A stretch of DNA of 64,000 nucleotides from Diplocloster agilis (GTDB lineage: Bacteria > Bacillota > Clostridia > Lachnospirales > Lachnospiraceae), in assembly GCF_019042275.1 (NCBI RefSeq), contig NZ_JAHQCW010000022.1, forward strand, positions 34,389 through 98,388. The letters run 5' to 3'. The position numbers and the translations under genes were made by a program. Shown in pieces: positions 46,316-54,242 of the stretch. Every line of letters begins with the position of its first letter. Within the stretch, counting starts at the first letter, position 1. The notes under the pieces were generated by a model. It saw only the letters and a program-made list of their open reading frames with translations. It made no database searches and was not told the origin of the DNA.

Positions 46316-46440
46316 GAATCCGTAAAAAGAACGTTAGGTCATGGAAAGTGCATATTAGAAGGAGTATAGGGGATGGTATGCAGGTAATGTAATTGGATAA
46401 CAAGATGCTGTGATGAGGTAATAAAACTTAAGATAGAGAA

Positions 46441-46496
46441 AGGCGTCCGTACCCGGAATAAATTTTTGGCAGTTTTCCGTGCGGCGCCTTTTTTTG
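46441..46496 (+). terminator. Terminator of the carbohydrate operon
   Basis: AGGCG-T-CCGTAC pairs with GTGCGG-CGCCT with a small bulge, enclosing a T-rich loop, and is followed by a run of seven T. Confidence 0.8.
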
Positions 46497-46499
46497 ATA

Positions 46500-46907
46500 G
46501 TCACGGCCTAAACGTGACATATCCTTGAAAATAACTGTTACTACATTTCCCGCTTCAATGTCCGGGGGAGGGGGATTTTTAGATAATTGTTGACAAAACG
46601 AACCGTTACTGATATTATAATTCTATTCCTAACTGTAATTAAAGCAATTACAGATTGAAACCAAAAAAATAATACAGATATAAGGATCAGGCATAGCACA
46701 TAAACACATAAGCTGGCTGTTAAAAAATGTGAAATAAAAGATTCTGGCAGAGAATGAAATGATTTCGGAAGATGTAAGAATGATTTTCGTGATTAAAAGG
46801 AATAATTCCAACAGATAAGAGAAATGATTTCAGCGGATAAAAAAATGTCTGCCCGAAAGTTTTTGTCTGACAGTTTTTGCCTGACAGGAAAGATGAGGTG
46901 ACGGTGA
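46500..46907 (+). promoter_or_regulatory. Promoter and long AT-rich leader of the CcdA-TlpA gene
   Basis: A consensus -35 TTGACA (46590-46595) is followed after 17 bases by TATTAT (46613-46618); an overlapping TATAAT sits at 46616-46621. About 280 bases separate the expected start site from the ATG at 46908. The leader contains a nearly exact tandem 14-mer, GTTTTTGYCTGACA, twice in a row near 46858-46885, preceded by a looser third unit. No coding frame is convincing. A GTCACG/CGTGAC hairpin lies near 46500. Confidence 0.6.
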
Positions 46908-48179
46908 ATGGGATTTAATATTAATGTGGGAGTTTCAGCGTTGACGGTATTTTTACAGGGAATCGTGAGTTTTTTCTCCCCCTGTGTTTTGCCATTGGTT
47001 CCCCTGTATATAGGGTATCTGGCCGGCGGTACGAAGAGTGTGGATGAAAACGGACGGATATTTTATAAGAAAGGAAAGGTTCTGCTCAATACATTATTCT
47101 TCGTGATCGGTATCAGTTTTGCTTTCTTCCTGCTGGGATTCGGCTTTACGGCCGCGGGGCAGTTCTTTTCCGAATACCGGGTGCTGATCGCTCGGGTGGG
47201 CGGGGCGCTTATCGTATTGTTCGGACTGTTCCAGCTGGGCCTGTTCGGGGGCCTGGGAATGGAGCGGGAACACCGGCTGCCGATCCGCCTGGACCGGTTT
47301 GCCATGAACCCGTTGGTTGCCCTGGTATTGGGATTTACGTTCAGTTTTGCCTGGACGCCCTGTGTCGGGCCGGCTTTGGCCAGCGTGCTGTTGATGGCAT
47401 CCTCGGCTTCAAGCTCTGCAGCAGCATTTGGATTAATCGGCGTATATACGCTGGGGTTCGTTCTTCCGTTCCTGGCGGTAGGACTGTTCACAGGTACGGT
47501 CCTGGACTTCTTCCGAAAACACCAGAAAATTGTGAAGTATACGGTAAAAATTGGCGGAGTTCTGATGATTTTTATAGGAGTCATGATGTTTACCGGATGG
47601 ATGAATGGGGTTACCGGATATCTTTCTGACAGCAAGATTACGGATACCGCTTCTGCATCGGAAAATGGATCTGCATCGGATCACGCGGATGGCGCGGATA
47701 ATCCGGATGCGCAGTCAGAGGAGGTGAATTACGCCCCGGACTTTACGCTGACGGATCAATTCGGGGAAGAGCATACGTTGTCGGATTATCGGGGTAAGGT
47801 AGTATTTCTGAACTTCTGGGCGACCTGGTGCGGACCCTGCAAGAAAGAGATGCCGGATATCCAGGCTTTGTATGAGGAATCGGGAGGAAACAAAGAGGAT
47901 CTGATTGTTCTTGGAGTGGCAAATCCGAAAACGGCAGAGAATCCGAGAAATCAGGACGGTACGGTGGAAGAAGTGAGCGCTTTCCTGGAAGAGGGAGGTT
48001 ACGATTATCCGGTAGTAATGGACACCACAGGGGAGGTGTTTGCGGCTTATGGCATCCAGGCGTTCCCGACCACCTTTATGATCGGCGCAAACGGACAGGT
48101 GTTCGGTTATGTGCGTGGGACACTGACCAGAAGTATTATGGACAATATCGTCCAGCAAACGAAGGACGGTGGAGCGTGA
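46908..48179 (+). CDS. CcdA (DsbD-type) membrane domain fused to a TlpA-like thioredoxin
   Basis: A 423-aa membrane redox protein. Residues 1 to about 240 are a six-helix CcdA/DsbD-gamma-like electron conduit with the paired motifs SFFSPCVLPLVP and AWTPCVGPALA; their cysteines carry electrons across the membrane. A Ser/Ala/Asp linker (about 245-272) leads to an extracellular TlpA/ResA-like domain with the WCGPC site, Cys308 and Cys311, and the cis-proline region FPTTFMIG. The fusion joins the transmembrane relay and its extracellular acceptor in one chain, for disulfide reduction outside the cell. No cytochrome c genes are adjacent. Confidence 0.92.
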   Translation: MGFNINVGVSALTVFLQGIVSFFSPCVLPLVPLYIGYLAGGTKSVDENGRIFYKKGKVLLNTLFFVIGISFAFFLLGFGFTAAGQFFSEYRVLIARVGGALIVLFGLFQLGLFGGLGMEREHRLPIRLDRFAMNPLVALVLGFTFSFAWTPCVGPALASVLLMASSASSSAAAFGLIGVYTLGFVLPFLAVGLFTGTVLDFFRKHQKIVKYTVKIGGVLMIFIGVMMFTGWMNGVTGYLSDSKITDTASASENGSASDHADGADNPDAQSEEVNYAPDFTLTDQFGEEHTLSDYRGKVVFLNFWATWCGPCKKEMPDIQALYEESGGNKEDLIVLGVANPKTAENPRNQDGTVEEVSAFLEEGGYDYPVVMDTTGEVFAAYGIQAFPTTFMIGANGQVFGYVRGTLTRSIMDNIVQQTKDGGA

Positions 48180-48226
48180 CAAGTCAGGGTTAGCATTCAA
48201 TGCCGGAGTGCCGGTGAACATGAGCG

Positions 48227-48271
48227 AAAGCTCCCCAAATGAGAAGACGGATTCTTATTTGGGGAGCTTCG
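48227..48271. terminator. Hairpin between convergent genes
   Basis: GAAAGCTCCCCAAATGAGAA and TTCTTATTTGGGGAGCTTC pair almost perfectly around GACGGA. It lies between the ends of the converging CcdA-TlpA and hemolysin-III genes. T runs are weak on both sides. Confidence 0.65.
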
Positions 48272-48275
48272 GTAT

Positions 48276-48998
48276 CTATGCCATAACGGCAAGGTATTGA
48301 TAAATGAGGATAAAATGGCAGAGGCTTCCGCCCATTACGAACAGATGAAAGATCTCATGGGAGCCGAAATTCTCATGCCGGGAATTGAAAAGCGGCAATT
48401 TTAAGGCGTAGATGATTCCGCCCACCGTGTAAATGATACCGCCGGCCAGAAGCCAGCCAAAAGCTGCGGCAGTCAGCGTATGGAAGATCTGGCTAAACGC
48501 CAGGACACAAACCCAGCCCATGGCGATATAAATAACGGAGGAGAACCATTTCGGACAGGTGATCCAGCAGGCTTTGACTATCATGCCGGCCAGGGCAATG
48601 CCCCATACGAAAGCCAGCATGCCGTATCCGGTCGCTCCTTTTAATACGATGACGCAGATAGGGGTGTAAGTACCGGCGATCAGGACGAAGATCATCATAT
48701 GATCCATTTTGCGGAGAATGCGGTTCGCCCGGTCGGTAGACAGATCCAGGGAGTGGTAGGTGGCGCTGGCGCCATATAAGAGCACCATACTGATGATAAA
48801 GACGGCCAGTGAAAGTTCATGATATGGATTCGGATTCCCGGCTCCCCGGATTAAAAGGGGGATGGCTCCGGCCAGGGCCAGCACCATACCGATAAAATGC
48901 GTGATTGCACTGCCGGGCTCTTTTGATTTTCGTATATCTTTTGTTTTTTGTATTTCTTTTGTTCGTTCGGGTAACGCAGTAGCAGTCATTGTGCTCAT
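48276..48998 (-). CDS. Hemolysin III/PAQR-family membrane protein
   Basis: A 240-aa protein with seven hydrophobic segments. Family hallmarks are GSAITHFIGMVLALAG, SATYHSLDLS, KMDHMMIFVLIAGTYTP and the C-terminal HEIFHLFVMGGSLCHF, whose His and Asp residues bind zinc in PAQR relatives. The frame extends to 49061, but ATG 48998 follows AGGAGG and gives the right N-terminus. Actual haemolytic activity is not implied; relatives are membrane hydrolase-like proteins involved in lipid homeostasis. Confidence 0.88.
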   Translation of the reverse strand: MSTMTATALPERTKEIQKTKDIRKSKEPGSAITHFIGMVLALAGAIPLLIRGAGNPNPYHELSLAVFIISMVLLYGASATYHSLDLSTDRANRILRKMDHMMIFVLIAGTYTPICVIVLKGATGYGMLAFVWGIALAGMIVKACWITCPKWFSSVIYIAMGWVCVLAFSQIFHTLTAAAFGWLLAGGIIYTVGGIIYALKLPLFNSRHENFGSHEIFHLFVMGGSLCHFILIYQYLAVMA

Positions 48999-49189
48999 AT
49001 AAAAACCTCCTGATAATGAAATGATATCACGACATATAGTTTTAAAAACTACATATGGCATATACTAATACTATACCCATCTTTCAAAAAAATCAATAAT
49101 TTTTTGTGAAATTTCCGATATTTAACATAGAAGTATCAAGAGATATATGTGAAAGCATAAAAGGATATTCTTTGTGCAGACCTTTCATT

Positions 49190-50011
49190 TTATATTTCGC
49201 GCGCAAAGGGGATCTGAAGTTCCGTGACAAATTCAGATTGATTATTGGTAAGCCCGGAGTCGATCAGGGTGACTTCAACCGAACTGCCTGTAATCCGAAG
49301 ATTTTCCCTTTCCATATAATCCAGCAGGAGGTTATAAGAGTCATCGGATTTTGCATGGGTTCCAGAAAAACGGATAGTGAGATAGTCCTGTTCCTTTAGA
49401 AAGTCCAGTTTTCCTTCATAGCGGTCTTCATCCTCCACAAAGACAAAGATTTCGCAAAAGCGGTCGAATTTCCGGAGCAGCAGATCGGCGGAAGAGATCG
49501 ATACCCCGACTTTTCCAAGAAACATGGCCGGACTTAACTCATTGAGCCGCTCCAGCTCCCGGATTGGATATTCCAGATCCGTATCCCGGGAAATTTCCCT
49601 ACGCAGGCTTAAGACCGCCCGCTTTTTCATACGGCGTATTTCAATACGGTTCATGCTGGAACATACGGCATCCTGGATTTGGGTGAGCCGGTTGTCTATT
49701 TTCTGGCTGATAATCTGAAGATCGGCGATTTTACGGCAGATATCCTCCTGCTGTCCCCGCAGAAGATCCACCATTGTTTCCGTGTCTTTATTGTCAAAAA
49801 AATGAGCGATTTTTTCAATAGGCATATTAAGCGCCCGAAGATACTTAATCGTATTCAGACGCTCAAACTGCCTGGTAGAGTAATAACGGTAACCGGTTTT
49901 GCTGTCCGTTTTTTCCGGTTTCAGGATACCGGCCTGGTCATAATAACGGAGCGTCCGGATGTTCATGGAAAATAATTTCGATAGTTCCCCCACGGTGAAC
50001 AATTCTTTCAT
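49190..50011 (-). CDS. MerR-family regulator with GyrI-like effector domain
   Basis: A 273-aa transcription factor. The N-terminal MerR winged helix reads FTVGELSKLFSMNIRTLRYYDQAGIL (in parts; about residues 4-70), then comes a dimerisation helix and a C-terminal effector-binding domain of the BmrR/GyrI type, usually sensing lipophilic compounds. The frame continues upstream to 50155, but ATG 50011 has GAGGGG in place and starts exactly at the domain. Targets are unknown; it lies downstream of nothing obvious and may autoregulate. Confidence 0.9.
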   Translation of the reverse strand: MKELFTVGELSKLFSMNIRTLRYYDQAGILKPEKTDSKTGYRYYSTRQFERLNTIKYLRALNMPIEKIAHFFDNKDTETMVDLLRGQQEDICRKIADLQIISQKIDNRLTQIQDAVCSSMNRIEIRRMKKRAVLSLRREISRDTDLEYPIRELERLNELSPAMFLGKVGVSISSADLLLRKFDRFCEIFVFVEDEDRYEGKLDFLKEQDYLTIRFSGTHAKSDDSYNLLLDYMERENLRITGSSVEVTLIDSGLTNNQSEFVTELQIPFAREI

Positions 50012-50148
50012 AATGTATCCCCTCTTCAATATTTCCGTATGATTCATCTGCCTGTTTATCAACATTACCAGTATAACACAAATGACAACCGCTATGCCTG
50101 TCTGTTTTACCGCCGGGAACCATTGCCCGGAACGGATCTCAAAATCAG

Positions 50149-50178
50149 TTGCCAAAAAAGCGGAGGATGTAATATAAT
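50149..50178 (+). promoter_or_regulatory. Promoter of topB
   Basis: TTGCCA (50149-50154) and TATAAT (50173-50178) with an 18-base spacer, about 120 bases upstream of the topB ATG. Confidence 0.6.
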
Positions 50179-50299
50179 GAAAGGAAAAATAATATCATAA
50201 TTGCAAAACATTACAAAACCGGTACGGTTTTGCAGGATGTGAGCGCCTGTCTGCAGCGCGGGCACGCCTTGCACGGATACATAAGAAAGTTGGAAGTAC

Positions 50300-52438
50300 A
50301 TGTCGAAGGCATTATACATAGCGGAAAAACCCAGTGTGGCCCAGGAATTTGCCAAAGCGTTGAATCTTAGAACGGTGAGGCATGATGGGTATGTGGAATC
50401 AGAGGAAGCGGTCGTCACCTGGTGCGTGGGGCACCTGGTAACCATGAGCTATCCCGAGGTATATGATATCAAGTTCAAAAGATGGAGTCTGGAAACCCTG
50501 CCGTTTCTGCCGAAGGAATTCAAATATGAGGTAATTCCGTCGGTAGCAAAGCAGTTCCAGATCGTCAGCGGGCTGTTAAACCGGCAGGATGTGGATACGA
50601 TCTATGTCTGTACCGACTCCGGGCGGGAAGGAGAATACATCTACCGGCTGGTGGAACAGATGGCACAGGTACACGGCAAGAAGCGCCGGAGGGTCTGGAT
50701 CGATTCCCAGACGGAGGAAGAGATCCGCAAGGGAATCGAGACGGCGAAGGACCTGTCGGAATATGATAATCTGTCGGCGTCCGCCTATCTGCGGGCCAAG
50801 GAAGATTATCTGATGGGGATTAATTTTTCCAGACTGCTGACCTTAAAATACGGGAATTCCATAGCGAATTATCTGCGGGTAAACCGCACCGTGGTATCCG
50901 TAGGCCGGGTGATGACCTGCGTGCTGGGGATGGTGGTAAGACGGGAACGGGAGATCCGTGAGTTTGTAAAAACGCCGTTTTACCGGGTAGTCGGAACCTA
51001 TGACCACGAAGGAAAACCCTTTGAGGGTGAATGGAAAGCGGTAGAGGGCACGCGTTACTTTGGCTCCCGGGACCTGTATAAGGAAAATGGGTTCAAAGAG
51101 CGGGAAAAGGCTGAAGAGCTGATCCGCTTCCTGAGTGAACAAGAGCCTATTACGGCGGTCGTAGATAAGATTGAGAAAAAGAAAGAAAATAAGAATCCGC
51201 CCCTGCTCTTTAACCTGGCGGAGCTGCAAAACGACTGTTCCCGGCTGTTCAAGTTAAGCCCCGATGAGACTCTGCGCATCACCCAGGAATTATACGAGAA
51301 AAAACTGGTAACCTATCCAAGAACTGACGCCCGGGTGCTGTCCACAGCGGTGGCTAAAGTAATTCAGAAGAATCTGTATGGGCTTAAAAACTATGCCAGG
51401 ACAGGAGCCTTCGCGGCTGAGATCTTAGAGAACGGCTCCTATAAGAATCTGGCCAAGACCCGCTATGTCAATGACAAGCAGATCACGGATCACTATGCGA
51501 TCATACCGACAGGCCAGGGATTTGGCGCGCTTGGGTCTTTGCACGCCAACGCGGCTAAAGTCTATGAGCTGATCGTGCGCCGGTTCCTCAGTATTTTCTA
51601 TCCGGCGGCTGTATATCAGAAGGTTCAGCTGACTGCGGATATCCGGGGAGAAAAATTTTTCTCCAATTTCCGGGTCCTGTTATCGGAAGGATATCTGAAG
51701 GTGGCTGGCCGGCCGCAGCAAAAGAAAAAGGCCGAGGAGGACGGCACGGAGGAAGAAAACCTAAGCGATGAGGAACTGCTGGCGATTCTTCACGCGCTGA
51801 AAAAAGGCGCCCGCTTGCCGGTGAGCAGCCTGGACATCAAGGAAGGGGAGACGTCCCCGCCGAAGCGCTACAATTCCGGCTCCATGATATTGGCCATGGA
51901 AAATGCGGGCCAGCTGATCGAGGACGAAGAACTGCGTGCCCAGATCAAAGGAAGCGGCATCGGAACCAGCGCGACCAGAGCGGAGATACTGAAAAAACTG
52001 GTCAATATCGAATATCTGGGGCTGAATAAAAAAACACAGATCATCACGCCCACACAATTGGGAGAAATGATTTACGATGTGGTGAACGCCTCCATACGCT
52101 CCCTGCTGAACCCGGAGCTGACGGCCAGCTGGGAAAAGGGATTAACTTACGTGGCGGAGGGAACCATAACACCGGATGAGTACATGGAGAAGCTGGATAA
52201 ATTTATCCGATCCAGAACCCAGGGCGTGCTGGGGCTGCAGAACCAGTATGCGCTGCGGGGCAATTACGACAGAATCGCCGCCTTCTATAAGCAGAGCGCC
52301 ACCCGCCAAACCGGCAAGACAAAAGCCAAAGATCCAAAAAGTGCGGACCAGAAGGACACAAACGGGGCGAAAAAAGCCGGAACAGCCAACACAGCCCCGC
52401 CCGAAATGAAACCGAAAATGGAAACGTCTAATACATGA
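50300..52438 (+). CDS. topB: DNA topoisomerase III
   Basis: A 712-aa type IA topoisomerase. A TOPRIM domain at the N-terminus (YIAEKPSVAQEFAKAL; CTDSGREGEYIYRLV) is followed by the cleavage domain with active-site Tyr339 in LVTYPRTDARVLS and by GSGIGTSATRAEILKKL. The tail is short, Lys/Ala-rich and has no zinc fingers, as usual for TopB and unlike TopA. The length suggests a chromosomal or mobile-element TopB; no conjugation genes are nearby. The ribosome site upstream of ATG 50300 is weak. Confidence 0.94.
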   Translation: MSKALYIAEKPSVAQEFAKALNLRTVRHDGYVESEEAVVTWCVGHLVTMSYPEVYDIKFKRWSLETLPFLPKEFKYEVIPSVAKQFQIVSGLLNRQDVDTIYVCTDSGREGEYIYRLVEQMAQVHGKKRRRVWIDSQTEEEIRKGIETAKDLSEYDNLSASAYLRAKEDYLMGINFSRLLTLKYGNSIANYLRVNRTVVSVGRVMTCVLGMVVRREREIREFVKTPFYRVVGTYDHEGKPFEGEWKAVEGTRYFGSRDLYKENGFKEREKAEELIRFLSEQEPITAVVDKIEKKKENKNPPLLFNLAELQNDCSRLFKLSPDETLRITQELYEKKLVTYPRTDARVLSTAVAKVIQKNLYGLKNYARTGAFAAEILENGSYKNLAKTRYVNDKQITDHYAIIPTGQGFGALGSLHANAAKVYELIVRRFLSIFYPAAVYQKVQLTADIRGEKFFSNFRVLLSEGYLKVAGRPQQKKKAEEDGTEEENLSDEELLAILHALKKGARLPVSSLDIKEGETSPPKRYNSGSMILAMENAGQLIEDEELRAQIKGSGIGTSATRAEILKKLVNIEYLGLNKKTQIITPTQLGEMIYDVVNASIRSLLNPELTASWEKGLTYVAEGTITPDEYMEKLDKFIRSRTQGVLGLQNQYALRGNYDRIAAFYKQSATRQTGKTKAKDPKSADQKDTNGAKKAGTANTAPPEMKPKMETSNT

Positions 52439-52485
52439 GGTAACAATCACACCGAAAAATCAAACATCGGAAAGGAAACCATAAA

Positions 52486-53151
52486 ATGGAAGCAATGAAA
52501 ATCAAGAATCTCTATGACTTAACCCAGACCCAGGCAGCCTCACTGCTGGAAAAAGCCGAATATCCGTGGGAAGTACTGTCAGAAATCGGAGCATTTATAA
52601 AAGAGCTGGGAGAAACACTGCCGGAAGAGGAATACGAAAAAAGGGGAGAAAACATCTGGGTAGCCCGTTCGGCAAAAGTAGCGCCCACCGCATCATTAAA
52701 CGGCCCCGTCATCATTGGTAAAAATACGGAAGTGCGGCACTGCGCCTTCATCCGGGGCAATGCTCTGGTAGGCGAAGGCTGTGTAGTCGGCAATTCAACA
52801 GAATTAAAAAATGTAATCCTGTTTAACAACGTACAAGTACCCCACTACAACTACGTAGGCGATTCCATCCTAGGCTACAAATCCCACATGGGCGCAGGTT
52901 CCATTACATCAAATGTAAAATCCGATAAAACCCTGGTAGTCCTTCACACCGAAGACGGCGACATTGCCACAGGACTAAAAAAATTCGGCGCCATGGTAGG
53001 CGACTATGTAGAAGTGGGATGTAATTCCGTCCTAAATCCCGGAACAGTAATCGGAAGACATAGCAACATATATCCGCTCTCCATGGTCCGAGGATTCATT
53101 CCAAGCAATTCAATCTACAAAAAACAAGGAGAAATTGCCGAAAAGCGGTAA
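52486..53151 (+). CDS. Left-handed beta-helix (hexapeptide-repeat) protein, GlmU-acyltransferase-like
   Basis: A 221-aa protein. An N-terminal helical part (about 1-60) is followed by hexapeptide repeats (NIWVARSAKVAPTASLNGPVIIG, in parts; VGNSTELKNVILFNN; VPHYNYVGDSILGYKSHMGAGSITSN), matching the acetyltransferase half of GlmU-type nucleotide-sugar enzymes. There is no uridyltransferase domain. Codon choice is visibly more A-ending than in topB or polA, a possible sign of separate history. Family A repeat A2 begins only 9 bases after the stop. Probably a sugar-nucleotide acyltransferase; acceptor unknown. Confidence 0.82.
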   Translation: MEAMKIKNLYDLTQTQAASLLEKAEYPWEVLSEIGAFIKELGETLPEEEYEKRGENIWVARSAKVAPTASLNGPVIIGKNTEVRHCAFIRGNALVGEGCVVGNSTELKNVILFNNVQVPHYNYVGDSILGYKSHMGAGSITSNVKSDKTLVVLHTEDGDIATGLKKFGAMVGDYVEVGCNSVLNPGTVIGRHSNIYPLSMVRGFIPSNSIYKKQGEIAEKR

Positions 53152-53160
53152 ATGGGGAAT

Positions 53161-53728
53161 TTGCCGGAATTCGGCTCTGACAGTACCCCGGGACGGTTCT
53201 TCCTCAGGGCGGGTATGCCCGTTTCTTAAGGCTGGGGACAGCGGCGGTATCCGGGGAGGCTTTGTATGTCCGCTGCTTACGGCTTGGAACCGCGGGCGGT
53301 ATTTGGGGACGCTCCGGGCGGCCGGGTTCTTTTGTATCTCCCTGGAAGCGCAGAGGGCTAGCGCTGGAATACGCTAAGTGAAATCGAAAAGCCGGGTTCA
53401 GGAACCGAGCCTATTCACCAGGAACACGTGATGTGTTCCCGGTTCAGAGGCTCTTGCCCGTCGGACGTGAAGTCCGCCGTGCATCCTGAACCCGGCCTTT
53501 CGATTCCACTAAGCGTATTCACAGCCGCCCTATGCGCTCCCAGGGAGATACAAAAGAACCCGGCCGCCCGGAGCGTCCCCAAATACCGCCTGCGGTTCCA
53601 AGCCGTAAGCAGCGGACAAACAAAGCCTCCCCGAATACCGCCGCTGTCCCCAGCCTTAAGAAGCGGGCATACCCGCCCCCTGAGGAAGAACCGTCCCGGG
53701 GTACTGTCAGAGCCGAATTCCGGCAACT
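53161..53728 (+). repeat. Family A giant hairpin repeat, copy A2 (longest)
   Basis: Near-perfect palindrome of about 568 bases. The left arm (53161 to about 53400) and right arm (about 53490 to 53728) pair from TTGCCGGAATTCGG at the base inward. The core 53401-53489 matches A1 and A3. Each arm holds two related units of about 55-60 bases (around CTTAAGGCTGGGGAC and CTTACGGCTTGGAAC, both followed by a GCGGTAT..GGGG segment), and the duplication is mirrored in the opposite arm. It starts 9 bases after the hexapeptide-protein stop. Confidence 0.93.
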
Positions 53729-53839
53729 TAGTCCGGTTCATGCCAAGTAAAAACCCCACTATTTTTGGATAACCCTTTCAAAATCCCGGCCTCAAATACT
53801 TTGGCCCACAAGTCTTGTAGTAGAAGTATCACCAACGTA

Positions 53840-54117
53840 GGAGGGGGCCGGCACGAGGGCGGTCTTGCGGGGGCGTCAAAAGCTGCGGGAGCCAAATCGC
53901 TTGAGGCCGGGTCTTAGAACGGGTTACGGAGAAGAGATCGAAACCGGGCAGAACCCGGGGCACTGTTTGAGCCGCATTTTGGCGAGTTTGCCCCGGGTTC
54001 TGCTAATCGGAGGTTTCGGTCTCTTCGCAGTTACCCGTTCTTAGACCCGGCCGAAGCGATTTGGCTCCCGCAGCTTTTGACGCCCTCCGCAAGACTGCCC
54101 TCGTGCCGGCCCCCTCC
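53840..54117 (+). repeat. Family B giant hairpin repeat, copy B2
   Basis: A 278-base palindrome with ends GGAGGGGGCCGGCACGAGGG and its complement to 54117. The inner stems GCAGAACCCGGGGCA and TGCCCCGGGTTCTGC correspond to different but equally paired stems in B1. Shared unpaired or bulged positions include GAGCCG, GGCGAGTTTG, CTGCTAAT and the GA bulge in CGCTTGAGGCC. It follows A2 by about 110 bases and lies directly upstream of the ABC-exporter promoter. Confidence 0.9.
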
Positions 54118-54159
54118 GGCCCTCGTGCTCCCGCCCCAGCGCTTTGTGAAATAAAATCT

Positions 54160-54214
54160 TGACAAATAACTTGAGGGTATGTATTATTGTATTAAAGGAT
54201 TAGTACAATAATAC
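54160..54214 (+). promoter_or_regulatory. Promoter with perfect 11-bp inverted-repeat operator
   Basis: TTGACA (54160-54165) and TATTAT (54182-54187), spacer 16. Overlapping the -10 is GTATTATTGTA (54181-54191), whose perfect complement TACAATAATAC lies at 54204-54214, 12 bases later. The arrangement suits a dimeric repressor such as a GntR/YtrA-type protein. No regulator gene is adjacent to this ABC pair. Confidence 0.75.
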
Positions 54215-54242
54215 ATGGGCAATTATGAGAGGAGCAGTTGCT

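Noticed and set aside
53415..53772. Pairs of 114-codon frames on both strands of repeat A2
   Set aside because: Mirror images of each other, caused by the palindrome; not independent coding evidence.
53161..54117. CRISPR array or retron in the repeat-rich region
   Set aside because: No short direct repeats with regular spacers, no cas genes and no reverse transcriptase gene in the window.
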